From assembly GCA_049999805.1 (NCBI GenBank), contig JBNGIO010006336.1:86110-146346 (forward strand): 60,237 nucleotides of DNA, in the 5' to 3' direction. The position numbers were made by a program, and so were the translations under genes. This document shows positions 12,724 through 23,760 of the stretch, one piece after another. The notes beneath the pieces were generated by a model. The model was not told where the DNA came from. It searched no databases and saw only the letters and a program-made list of their open reading frames with translations. Positions within the stretch are counted from its first letter, which is position 1, and each line of letters starts with the position of its first letter. The DNA comes from Folioceros fuciformis (taxonomy: Eukaryota; Anthocerotophyta; Anthocerotopsida; Anthocerotales).

Positions 12724-13510
12724 CCTGCCTGGATGAGGCAGCGCTCAGATTCCCCTGGCCTTCCGCTTGCAGGGTCCGCAGAGCTCCAGGGCCGCAGCAG
12801 CAAACCCTCTCCTTTACCTTTGCTCACCAGTCTAGTGCTCCGGCCACAGGATTCGAGATTTTCCAACAGGATTCCGCCCGTGCAGATGAGGAGATACTAG
12901 GGTTTGTGGTGTCCGCCTGCGTCGTGCCCTGCCCGCGCCCTTTCCACTCGCGCTTTGTTTGGGACTGTGTGTGTTGTGTCTTGCTGTCTCCTTGCACGAT
13001 GTTCCCATTTATGAATGTTGTACAAAACACACAAGGTTAGTGCTAAAGGGAGCCCTGCAGGCTTTACTAGCCAATTACGCCTCTTGGCTCTCTTATTACG
13101 GGGCTTCATTTATTTCCAGTGCATATCAAGATGTTGCTTTTAGGAATCCTGCATCTTCATATGCATGTGCATACATACATGTGTAGATAGCCACTATGTA
13201 CAGTAGTTGATCGATCAGATGGGTGCCCGGAAGGAGTCGATGGCCTCCCTACATATGGACCGAAGTCCGAGAACAAGAGTTGCTGCCCTTTTCGATGTGA
13301 AAGAAAATCGCCCGCCCTAAGGAAAGCGTGAGACGCCATTTGCCTTTGCCATTTCGCCGCCTTTTGCCTTCTCCACTGAAAGACGTTAATGCGTGCCAAG
13401 ATGGAAGCTCTTCCCTGGCTTGCAACCGCAGTGTCGATTGGGATTCACGACCCGATGGAATCTCTCACCACGCCTGCACCCAGACTGCGGATCGGGGCTC
13501 AAGACTCGCA
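12724..13510. other. Intergenic between ATG3 and EB1-like gene
   Basis: This is a divergent promoter region. I read it in all frames for an EB1-type calponin-homology domain belonging to the downstream gene and found none. Open frames here have no recognised motif. Confidence 0.5.
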
Positions 13511-14301
13511 ATGAAGGGCGGATGGATACGAGGGCAAGGGCGGGGGCGAGAGCGAGAGCGAGGGCGGTATGCACAGCAGGCGGATTCAGACGGCGACGAG
13601 GAGGAGCAACAGCAGCGGCAGGAGGGGAAGAAGGCGGTGCCGGCTTTGCGAAGGGTCCGGACCAGCACGCCGCAGGTTGGCGAGGCAAGCAGCGGCAGGG
13701 CCAAAGGTACCAGTTCCCGGGAGCAGCCAAAGAAGGCGAGCAATCAGAACCAGGAGCAAGCCCAAGCTGCGCATCAGCAAGCAGTTCTGCAGAGCCTGGC
13801 AACGTGAGGGACAAAGCGTACGCGCATTTGGCAGGTTTCGTGCGCCTCTATTCTTCCTCGGGACTGGAATGTGTGACGGAATTCGTTTCTGGCTGCCATA
13901 GGTACCTGGAAGGGGAGCTCATGGTGCGCTTGAAGGCCTTCGCGGAACTCACTGCTGAGGTAACAATTTGAGCACCGAGTCGAAGTCGTGCTCGAGTTTT
14001 TGGTAATATTCCACAGGTACGTCCCGTTGCAGGTGGAGTCCGTGAGCAACGAGCGTCTTTTCTATCGTGACAAATTGCGTCAGATCGAAAAGGTGAGCAC
14101 TACAAATTACAAGCTCATTGCACACCTGACGTCGAAGGATATAGTCACACTATGATAACAAAACTGTTGGCCGGGCAGGTGTGCGAGAAAGCACAACCAC
14201 TGGGCTCGGCAGTTCCGCTAGTCGAATCTGTGCTAGCCATACTGAGGACAACTGCCGACCAGCCTCACATTTCCACCAGAGACGGCAGCAACGGCAGGTA
14301 G
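13511..14301 (+). CDS. EB1-like protein with EBH domain but no visible CH domain
   Basis: Proposed exons 13511-13803, 13902-13959, 14033-14092 and 14179-14301 give 177 residues with consistent phases. The C-terminal half is a coiled coil leading into the EB1 homology region: ELMVRLKAFAELTAE then VESVSNERLFYRDKLRQIEK and VCEKAQPLGSAVPLVESVL, which parallels the ERDFYFSKLRDIE...PIVEAV pattern of plant EB1. The first about 95 residues are a basic, arginine/glutamine-rich linker. EB1 proteins track growing microtubule ends through an N-terminal CH domain and dimerise through EBH. Here no CH domain is found back to ATG3, so the product would dimerise but not bind microtubules in the canonical way. 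It may be a truncated copy, or more 5' exons were missed. The start at 13511 is the first in-frame ATG and is uncertain. Confidence 0.6.
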
Positions 14302-14464
14302 TAGCCTCTGCTCAAACACCCCTAGCAGGTGTCAGCCAACCACAACATTGAAGGGGCCAAAGGCAAGCAGACAAATTGCTGCCGCTATTGCTGCTGTTCG
14401 AGCAGCAAGAAGAATGTAACACCTACATATTACCTAATACTACTCCAGCTGCTACAGCGACAAC

Positions 14465-15370
14465 TCAACCTTCAAGTTCCTTGCCCACGAAGGGCTTGTG
14501 TGCGAACTCCTCCTCCTCCTTGGGGGAGTGGATGGTCACCATATCAGGGAGAGGCGTCATGGGACCCTGCTTGCCCTTGGGATCCCAGTCCAGCATAATC
14601 TTCACCTTGATACCCAGCACGCCCTGCCGGAGCAGCACGTGCCTCACAGCGCTGTCGATGTACTCGTTCACCGGGCTGCCTGAGGAGATCATGTAGCCGT
14701 CCTTGAACTTCATAGACTTGGCTCGCTGCGCACGAAGCTTGCCGCTCACAATCACCTCACAACCCTTAGCCCCGCTCTCCATGATGAACCTGAGCACTCC
14801 ATAGCAGGCCCTGCGCACCGCCAGCCCGCCCAGCAGCTTGTAGCGCAGAGACTCGGCCTGCGCAATGGCGCACAGCCCCCGGTTGTTCACCTTCTCCGCG
14901 TACAGCTCCACCGTACCCTCGGGGAAGCTGAATCGCTTTTGAACGGCGGAGGTGAGCTCCCGGATGCGCCTCCCCTTCTCTCCCAGCACGTTCTGAGTGC
15001 GGGTGGCCCGAATGATGATTTCGGTGCGCATGGGCGTCACCCGAACCTCCACCCCCGAGTACCCATCCTCCGCCAGCTCCCTTGTCAGCATCTCATTCAG
15101 CTCCGCGAAGAAAACTCCATCCGCCACGAACTGCAAATCCGTCCCACCCGCCAGAGTCTCAAAACACACACAAGGACACACAGAAGACAGCACCACCAAC
15201 GCAACCAAAAAACCCTTGCAGCATCCAGCGTCCATGCATCCCCACCCGGCGGCGACGAATTCAGCGACATCAGCACACTGCAAAGTCTACTCGAAACCGA
15301 ATTCAGCTGCAAATTCACAGGACAATTCCGCAAATCCGACCTTCCTCTTCTTGCTCATCTGAGTAGCCAT
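14465..15370 (-). CDS. RPS3: 40S ribosomal protein S3 (uS3)
   Basis: Exon 1 is 15370-15341 ([10 protein letters not shown]), exon 2 is 15130-14465, together 231 residues, the normal length of plant uS3. Exon 2 begins [19 protein letters not shown], continues through the KH domain ([19 protein letters not shown]) and the conserved [20 protein letters not shown] block, and ends in the plant-type tail [18 protein letters not shown]. The protein lies at the mRNA entry channel of the small ribosomal subunit; the KH domain contacts RNA. The basic KKRK at the intron-1 junction is the usual nuclear-import stretch. Intron 1 is 210 bp, with donor GTCGGA. A telo-box lies about 100 bp upstream of the start codon. 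Confidence 0.96.
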
Positions 15371-15471
15371 GGCTGCCGATGAATCGAAACAAACGGTGGT
15401 GCTGCTGTCGACGCCCGCGTACACCAGCGGAAAGAGAACCTAGTCGGGGACCCCATCCTTCTTAAAGCTAG

Positions 15472-15484
15472 CCCTAACCCTAAA
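15472..15484. promoter_or_regulatory. Telo-box upstream of RPS3
   Basis: The sequence CCCTAACCCTAAA sits about 100 bp upstream of the RPS3 start codon. Telo-boxes (AAACCCTAA type) are established promoter elements of plant ribosomal-protein and translation genes. Position relative to the true transcription start is inferred. Confidence 0.65.
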
Positions 15485-17498
15485 ATAGAGCTGTGCAGTT
15501 TCGAGGAACGAGGAACACCGATGAAAGTGTTTTAGTAGGTACATAATAGTTTGTATGTATAAACAACCGCCGGATTTCTAATGCTGATCCAGCTTTCGGG
15601 AGCCTCGGTAGCGGAAAACTGTATGGAGTGAGCAGGATTCGTGCTCCGAAGGCTTCTTGGAGAAGTAGCCTCGGACAGTTTGAAACCTGCAAGCTACTTT
15701 TGAGGGTTTGGGAACGCCCGCTGCCCTAGAAAAATTCAAGCCTGTAAATCTTTCCGATCCTCTGATACCAGCTTCCCGAGGTTTGTAAGCAAAGGTGCTC
15801 GCTGCAACTGTTCTAAAAAGTCATCCAATGAAGACGCAGGGATTGCCGTTTCTTTTCTTGCGAAGATGTGTAGCAAGCAGTCAATCATGACTTGGATCGG
15901 CCCTGGACAAGGCGAAGGTACTTAGAATGTGATGGTGTGAAATTTATTGGATGATGGGAGGCGAGACGTCGCTGTCAAGTGGCAGGATTGTGAGGTTCCG
16001 CACACATATAGGACGGATGCTCGATTTGTGAGGTTCTCCACGCAGACATGCCGGAGAGCGGGAATGAGTGCAACAGGTTTGATGATACGAGAGTGCGATG
16101 CATCGTAGTACTGGCCTGAACTACATCATTTCCGCATCTTTCACGACAAATGCAGTGGACAACTTGTTGGCAGGAGAGCGGAGACACGCCAAGACGCCGA
16201 CGACTCCTGCCCTCTCAACACCATGGCATGGCCTCCTCTTCAGGAGGAAAGATTAGGTCACGGAATTGTGGAGTATCATGCCCCGAACGCTGTCCTATGA
16301 TGCGTCGGGTGATAAGTATGCTGGATGTCTGTTTCTGTCCGGTTGGTACCGCACTACGGTAGCGATGGATGGTGACAGTGCTCCACGCTTCATCACAAAT
16401 TTCTAACGGAAGGGCCTGGCTACAGCCACTGGATCACGTGAGTTAGTGTGAGAAGGACTAAGGACTCGGGATTTGGGAGCCTAGAAGCCTGGAGGCAGTG
16501 CTTGAGTGTGGAATTCCAGGAGCAAGTTATGTGTACACATGTGCAGAAGGCGAGAGATGAACAGGGTTATCTAAAACCGTCACATGATCGGTGACCTACC
16601 CAGCCTCCCGGGTGAGCAGCTGACAAATCCTATTTGACAGAACAAAGTGGAAGCCGGCAACCCTATTTGAAAGAAGAAAGTGGCACCGACCAAGCCCAAG
16701 TGTTGACAGATAACCCGCAGATACCTAGACGTGCTGATATCATACTGTTCCTGAGTCCCCAAAGGGAGACACACACCACTGTGAGAGCGGCAAGCAGTAG
16801 AGTTGTGCAAGGTGCAAGTGCAGCATGCCCATCATGAGGGGACGGGACGGCCAAGGCGTCCAAAACGTGAGTTCTACTCTTCGGTGGCCGGAGCCGGAGC
16901 CTGGGCCTGAGCCTGGGCCCTGAGCCTGGGCCTGGGTCTGGGTCTGGGTCTGGGCGCCGGGGCAGGAGTAGGAGCAGGGACGGGAACTGGAGCTGGACTT
17001 GGAATTGCTTGAGCTCTGCTCTGTTGAGGCTGCTGCTGCTATTGGATTGTTTGAGGTCAGAGAGCGCACACCCGGTGCATGGTGCTAACCGGCCATGAGG
17101 TGTCGTGCCGATGCTAGTCCATGTTTGTGGTGCAGTCGGTTGGAGCACCACCGGTTTGTCATTCTGGTTGCACTTCCGTCTTAATCGGAGTGTTCCACTT
17201 CTGCCCGACGTAAGTTCACCTAAACTCCTGAGGCTGTACCGTTCCCCGCAAGTTAACCTGGGCTTATACCAATGCAAGCCATAGCCCTGGCCTAGCCTGC
17301 CCTACCCTTTCCTGACTTTGCACCCGGGATTTGAGGGCTCCGGAGTTGCGAGATTCGCCGGGAACCTCTCCCTGAATACCACCTTACCTTACCTGTGCAG
17401 GTGGGAATACTACAATGCTGCACCAGTCTATCACGCTGTCCAGGGCATTACATTTCACCCTAGTGTCCATCCCAGCGACACCTCACACTGTTAAGGAC
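15485..17498. other. Gene-poor region upstream of the first scaffold gap
   Basis: About 2 kb without a supportable gene. Frames are short and lack motifs. It includes a GGGCCTGAGCCT-type low-complexity tract (16891-16960) that produces spurious proline/arginine-rich frames, and an isolated tRNA-iMet primer-binding-site-like motif (minus strand, 15770-15760). Confidence 0.5.
16891..16960. repeat. Hexameric low-complexity tract (GGGCCTGAGCCT / GGGTCT)
   Basis: Imperfect CCTGGG/CTGAGC/GGTCTG hexamers run for about 70 bp. The minus strand reads as alternating Asp/Gly-Pro or Arg-Leu residues in open frames, which I regard as artefacts. Confidence 0.75.
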
Positions 17499-17598
17499 NN
17501 NNNNNNNNNNNNNNNNNNNNNNNNNNNNNNNNNNNNNNNNNNNNNNNNNNNNNNNNNNNNNNNNNNNNNNNNNNNNNNNNNNNNNNNNNNNNNNNNNN
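17499..17598. other. Assembly gap (100 N)
   Basis: Exactly 100 N, the conventional size for a scaffold gap of unknown length. Distances across it are not reliable. Confidence 0.99.
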
Positions 17599-18324
17599 TG
17601 AGATTCATCCCCTGTACCTCACAGCTTTTCATGCCTGTTTCATCCTCATCACGTGTTTTATGCTTGCTGCGCTGCAGCTGGACCCGTAGCGTGTGTCACC
17701 TCACAGCAAGCCCCCGCAACCACAGGCCTTCCGCATCGGTTTAGTCACCCTTGCCGGGCGTCCAACGTGATTCCCTCCGGGTTGCGGCTCCGATTATGGA
17801 CTTTTACCTGCCCCAGACTACCGACTTGCTCCTCCTCTCCTGACCTACTTTGCCACCAAACCCATGAATTGATTCAAGGAGATGTTCCCTCTCTCCACAC
17901 CATGTCACGGACTGTATGTTTTCCATCCGTCAGGCAGGATAGTAACGGCGGGTGCTGGTTCCATCCATACCTCCAATCAGGTCATGCCATCCAACCGCAA
18001 TAACTGCAGTGGATGATGTGAGGAAGGAGTGGCGGAGGAGGCTAGATCCCGAGCAGCAGCCACGCCACGCCACGCCTCGCCTTGCCATGCCTTGCCTCGC
18101 GCCGCGCATCAGGCTCACAGGCCATTGACGGAAAACTGACTGCCCAGCACCGTGATCGTCCCAACCCAACCGCTAGCCCCGAAACCCTAAACGTGTCGAG
18201 GGCGACGGAACGCAAACGGCTAACTGCCAGTCGAGCCTGTCGAAACTGTTGCCTGTCAAACCAAAGTGTGACTGTTCGACCGGAATGAGGCGGCGTCCCC
18301 TCGTCCATTGGGGGATGGGACGTC

Positions 18325-18345
18325 GCTCTCTCTCTCTCTCTCTCT
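18325..18345. repeat. CT dinucleotide microsatellite
   Basis: About ten CT units in a row lie in noncoding sequence. Confidence 0.85.
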
Positions 18346-19023
18346 TGTTCCATTTTGCCCTCGTCTTTTGTCTGATGCTGCTCTTCTGCGTCTGTCGCTG
18401 GGAATCGGATGGATCCAGCCTGTCATTGTCTAGCCACACAGGGAGCCAGGACGCCGACGACGACGGAAAATGGGATTTGTTTTGTACATGTTTTCTGAGG
18501 TCATCTAAGCTCCTGGAGCAATTCCTCCCTCTCATAGACCAATGCAACAACAGTTTGCTCTGTCACAGTGGGGGCATACAAATGGTGAGGTGAGGAGGGA
18601 TGGAGAGGGGGCCAGGCAGCTCTGGGTAGTCGAAATGATGGCTACCGCTGCCTGAGGCCTAGGCCTGTCAGCCATCAACCCGTACCAGCCATGTCTTCCA
18701 GCGGCCGCTCCGAAAGGCGGAAGGGGCGCTCATAGCGTTGCAGGCTGTACTGTACTGTACTGCAGTACTGTTGCGAGGGTGTCAGGCTGGTTCCGTCTTG
18801 GGCCTACTCCTCCTACTCCTACTCCCGCCCGCGGCTGCTGCTGCTGCATCTGCACTTGATACAGTTGCCCTCGGCCTCCGATTCCCCTGCTATGCCATAC
18901 CACTACCACTAGTAGGTAGTTTGGCTGCTGGGCCAGCCTGACAGACAAATCTGGAATCTCCATGGCTGTCGCTACGGGTGTCTGCAGGCAGGCTCACCGC
19001 CCACCTGTTTGACTATGCCCCAA

Positions 19024-19052
19024 GAGAAGAGGAAGAGGAAGAGGAAGAGGAA
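19024..19052. repeat. GGAAGA purine microsatellite
   Basis: A run of GAAGAGGAAGAGG units gives poly-Glu in one frame. No gene context supports coding. Confidence 0.8.
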
Positions 19053-19620
19053 AAGAAAGGTATTGTGGAAAGGGTTCCGGAGGACAGCCACAACAATCCC
19101 AAGGGGGCCAATGCAGGAATTTTGATCCAAGCTTCTCCCGTGCCAGTACCTACCGTGCGGGTATCGTGACACCACACCACATGACGCGCAACAAGTGCTT
19201 TCACCCAGCTCCTTCTTCTTCTCCGAGTCCCAGGTCTCTCTGCCCAACCAGATTCGGCCAGACAGTAGTGGTCGGCTAGCTTTTGCAAAGCCTGGTAACC
19301 TGCCTGCTGCTGTTGCAAATGCCATTCGCCATTGCCTTCGCGCCTGCGTTTGCCTTGCCGTCTTCATCTTCATCTCCATCTCCATCTCTTCTCTCACTTG
19401 TCACGTCTGCGTCTGCTCCTTTCATCCTTTCTTTCTAGACTCCTCCCGCTCGGGCCTGCTGCTGCTGCTGCTCCTTTTGGTCGGATCTGCCGTATATATA
19501 ATTAGATGAAATTGCCTTCTCTCGGGCATCATTCCGCCTTCGGGAGTGTGTCCCAGGCCTGCTGCAGTCCTGCCGGGCGCCCGCTTCCGCCTGCACACAC
19601 TCACTGCAAACCAAAGCAGC

Positions 19621-19667
19621 GCAGTGCAGTGCAGTGCAGTGCAGTGCAGTGCAGCAGTGCAGCAGTG
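19621..19667. repeat. GCAGT pentanucleotide array
   Basis: Six perfect GCAGT units (19621-19650) are followed by degenerate GCAGCAGT units. Confidence 0.85.
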
Positions 19668-20947
19668 CGGTTCTGTCCGGTGGAGTCTGACAGTAGTGCA
19701 CCCTGCACCGTCCCCCAGTCCAGTCCGGATTGCAGTGCTGTGTGCCGTGCTTCTGCTTTGCCTTCCTTTGCTCTCTGCTCTGCTACTGACGGTGTGTTTG
19801 GCATTGCATTGCGATTGCATTTCGTCCTGTGAAACCATGTCCCGCTGCTCACTCATCTGATCAATCCATGCATATGGATGCTCCCTTCCCACGGCTGCTG
19901 CTGCCTTGTACCATCGCTTTGGTAATCATTCTTGGCCATTCGGACTACTAGCTGCCAGTGGGCAGATAGAGTTCCATTGTCAGTGTATGATCTGATTCTT
20001 CTCCCGCACTTGCACTCGTAAGTTTCCCAGTCTGGAGTGTGTGGACTGTTTTCAATCTATGTGCTCCGACTTCTCTGCAATTCATCCACTGCCAGCCTGC
20101 CTCGAGTGCTCACTCAGTCAGGATACGTTCTCAGGTTTTTTACGTCTACATCTTGAATGTGGCTGCAGCTGACAGTGTCGGCACCTTGGATACGAAGGTA
20201 TTGTGCGCAAGCTTATGTGAGCGCAGTGACATTTTGTGGGTCTCTCATATACGCTCAGACCTGGTTACTTGTCACGAGCAATTGAGGCCAGGCTCAGGCT
20301 CATCAGGCTCAGGCTGAGAGCTGAGAGCAGAAGGGGCGTCTAGTGTGCCACCTCTCCTTGCCTTCTCCTTGGAACTCCGTGGCATCAGCTGAGCAGGCTG
20401 CCCAAGCTTGCATCTGCTAGACTGGCCTGGAAACCGCTCCCTCGGCTGACTCAAGACATTTGCTCCCTCCCAATTAGCGGAGTCCCTTCGGCCTCTCCTC
20501 CACAACATCATCGCCGAATGCCAAGCAGCAGATCTGGCGGTCACTGACAGCTCCGCCTTGAAGTTCGCCCCAGCGCATTTGAGTTAGCAAGCCAGTCTGA
20601 GGGGAAACCTGCAGCTCAATCCCCCTCGGCAGATCTCTTCGTACAGTACCCGTGCTCCGACGGGATGTTGCAGCAGTGGATTTGAGAATTCGAGGAAATC
20701 CAGAGCCCCGTGGCTGCAACAGGACCACGTTACGCTCCGTATACACACGCAGTAGGAGCTACAGTTATCGTGGTCACCATGGTAAGCTCCCGTGAATGAC
20801 ATATTATCTCCTGTCAGACTGCTCTCTGGAAGCAAAAAAAGGGCATGCAAAAGATTTGACGCGCAGGCCTCTCACAAGCAGACTTATTGCATGTTTATTG
20901 AGCTCGGATGACAAGGCTGCTGCTTGCAACTCTTGACTTGTGCGCAG

Positions 20948-23760
20948 GCCCCTTATATAGCAGACGGACGTGAAAACAGCAGCAGCGCTGTGGCACCACT
21001 ACAAGCAGCGGAAATCAACTCCAACGGCAGCATCAAGCTGGTTGCCAGCGACGAGCACCCTGCCTTCAAGGAGTTGCAGCTCACAATCGATGGCTGTGAG
21101 CTGGACAAGTCCAAGCTGCAGGCCCCAGGTGACGACGAGCCTGCGGACCCCGGCCTGGTGGAGGACGGAGCAGTGGACATCCATGGCGGCCCAGTGTACA
21201 GATCCAAGACAGGCAACTGGAAGGCCTGCATTCCAATTTTCGGTAAGCTCTTGTACCTCGCCCGGCCCCGGCCCAGGCCTCACCTCACCTGAAACATGTC
21301 GTGTCTGAGAGACGTCAAAACTTAAAAAACTAGAGAAAGATTAATGCATAGAGATGATATCAGATAGAACGGTGCACACATCTCGATGCTTTACGGTGTA
21401 CGATGGTTTACGATTTTTCCGATCCTAAGCTTGCATGCATGGACATGGAAAATGCAAATGCACATGCTGCAGGCTGCGAAGTGTGCGAGAGGGTGGCATT
21501 CTACTCCATCACCTCCAACCTCGTCACCTACTTGACAACAGTGCTACACGAGAACGTTGCGGAGAGTGCCAGAAATGTGAACAACATCACTGGAACCACC
21601 TTCCTCACTCCCCTGTTTGGAGCATTTATAGCGGACGCGTACCTGGGCCGCTTCTGGACCATCGCCGTCTTCTTGTGTGGCTACTTCCTGGTAAATACTG
21701 GAAAAACTTGCTGCTCTGAGTCTTCCAATCTTCTCAAATCGGCGACGATTCATGACAATTCGAAACCTCTTCTGTCCTGTCTTGTCCCGTTCTGCAGGCA
21801 CTCATCTTCGTCACAATGGCTGTCACCATTCCTTCGCTGAAACCTCCAGAATGCAGCAGCCCAACCTGCCCAAGGGCCACAAGGTTCCAAGTTGGATTCT
21901 TCTACTTTGCCCTCTACCTCATGGCCCTGGGCGCAGGTGGGATCAAGGCATGCGTCTCCACCTTCGCCGGGGATCAATTTGACGAGACTGACGAGAGAGA
22001 GAGCATGAGGAAGAAGTCGTTTCCTAACTGGTGGTTTGTGAGCATCAGTTTCGGGACCATGCTCTCTGTCAGCATCCTGGTGTACGTTCAGGTTGGTCAC
22101 CTTCACCACAAGCAGCGGCCTCAGAGGAACCAGTCAATTCTGCCCAACAAGCTCACACTGTATATAACACCTGCCTTGAAATCACGCTATGCTGCCTGCA
22201 GGTACACGCCGGCTGGTCGTGGGGTTATGGCGCGCCGGCTGTGGTTACAGGAATCTGCACGGGCCTGTTCCTGCTGGCCACCCCCTTATACCGGCACCAA
22301 ATACCATCAGGCAGCCCTCTCACACGAGTGGCTCAGGTTATAATTGCAGCATTTCGGAAGTGGAAGGTGACGGTACCTGTACATCAGGAGCTCCTGTACG
22401 AGGTGGAAGACAAGGAATGTTCTTCTCCGCGCGTTAGGAAATTGCCTCACAGCACAGAGTTCTCGTAAGTAACAAGCTCCGCTCCTTCATGAATTCAGGA
22501 CTGCTCATTATTCAAACTTCCTGCCACTACATCCTGGATCTGCCAACTGCGGCAGCGGCAGCCTCTAATGCACCTCTCAACTGCAGGTTTCTGGACAAGG
22601 CGGCAACCGCAACTACGGAAGACGAGGCCGTCATACTCCGACTACCCAATGGGGACGCCCCTCCTGTGACAGCTCCATCAATCAACCCCTGGCGACTATG
22701 CACAGTTACACAAGTGGAGGAAGTGAAGCTGTTGATCAGGCAGCTACCCATTTGGTTCACCAACTTAATGTTTTCGGCAGTGTTCGCCCAAGTAGGGACC
22801 TTGTTTCTGAGCCAAGGTTCCACCATGGATAGGAGCATGGGACCCAACTTCAAAATCCCAGCGGCATCCTTCCCTCTCTTCATCACGCTCACCATCTGTA
22901 TCTTTCTGCCACTCTATGACAAGTACTTCGTGCGGTTTGCACGCACCTTCACCGGAGATGAACGGGGCTTGACTATGTTGCAGCGAATCGGAGTGGGTCA
23001 GGTAACTACAATCCTTGCCACGTGCTGTTCCAAAAACTCTGCCATTTCACTGACACACCAAAACATTCATAATTGGTCAGGGTGCTGATCACAAAACTTG
23101 ACGGCCGTGCAACAGGTGATTTCAACAATTTCCATAGGCATAGCGGCACTTGTAGAAATCAAGAGGCTGAAGGTGGCCAGGGAGCACGGCCTGCTGGACA
23201 TGCCGCAGGAGGTTGTTCCCATGTCCATATTCTGGCTTCTCCCCCAGTACACTATCACTGGCTTCTCCGAGGTATTTATCTCTGTAGGACAACTAGAGTT
23301 TTTCTACGACCAGGCACCTGACACAATGCGCAGCGTCGGGACAGCTCTCTATCTCAGCACCGTTGCTGTCGGGAGCTACTGTAGCAGTCTACTTGTGACT
23401 GTGGTTACCCGAATCTCTTCCCCAAATGATAGCACCGGGGGCTGGATTGGGAACAACCTCAACAGAAGCCATTTAGACTACTTCTATTGGTTACTCACCA
23501 TACTTAGCACCCTCAACTTCTTCATATACTTGGCCTGCGCCCACTGGTACACGTACAAGAGTATTCCAGGGAACCTCAGCGCAAGGAGGTCGTCGGAGAG
23601 GGCAGCTTCCAAGGTGATCATACGATATGTGGATCCGACTACCAAGGGCATAGTGCAATACATCAATCCTGTGACTACTACAGAGCTGCAGACCCTCAGC
23701 AACATTTCACCCAGGCAGGAGCGACAAAGTCCAGACCTTTCACCTCTTCGCCTCTTCTAG
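20948..23760 (+). CDS. NRT1/PTR family (NPF) proton-coupled transporter
   Basis: Proposed exons 20948-21242, 21473-21690, 21798-22091, 22202-22464, 22587-23001 and 23116-23760 give 709 residues in frame; the start codon lies in an undetected upstream exon. Features of the family are TGNWKACIPI before the first helix, the ExxER proton-coupling motif in CEVCERVAFYSITSN, NNITGTTFLTPLFGAFIADA around helices 2-3, ALGAGGIKACVSTFAGDQFD, a central cytoplasmic loop, and WLLPQYTITGFSEVFISVGQ in helix 10. About twelve membrane helices are expected. NPF proteins are plasma- or vacuolar-membrane importers of nitrate, di/tripeptides or hormones; the substrate cannot be told from sequence. The N-terminal tail (about 95 residues before the first helix) is long and acidic compared with usual members. 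Confidence 0.9.

Larger units (their letters stand above)
17599..20947. other. Gene-poor, microsatellite-rich region before the NPF gene
   Basis: No protein-coding gene could be supported in 3.3 kb. It contains a CT run (about 18325-18345), a GGAAGA purine run (19024-19052), a GCAGT pentamer array (19621-19667) and a TATATATAATT motif (19491-19503). It probably includes the promoter, 5' leader and one or more undetected 5' exons of the NPF gene. An open phase-matching stretch ending at a GT at 20200 (...GTLDTK) could be such an exon, but it has no ATG. Confidence 0.5.

Noticed and set aside
13393-13971. Alternative frame through the EB1-like gene with RDKAYAHLAGFVRLYSS
   Set aside because: It is open only because the 98-bp intron 13804-13901 has no stop in that frame; splicing joins the linker frame to the EBH coiled coil with correct phase.
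15760-15770. Minus-strand TGGTATCAGAG, matching the plant tRNA-iMet primer-binding site
   Set aside because: An 11-bp match alone is weak; no LTR end adjacent and no gag frame downstream. A similar TGGTATCAG also occurs near 24345.
16663-17277. 204-codon minus-strand frame rich in Pro-Asp and Gly-Pro
   Set aside because: Created by the hexameric low-complexity tract; no motif and no splice context.
18182-18191. AAACCCTAAA telo-box in the gene-poor region
   Set aside because: The motif is real, but no gene start lies nearby to regulate, so it is not listed as a regulatory site.
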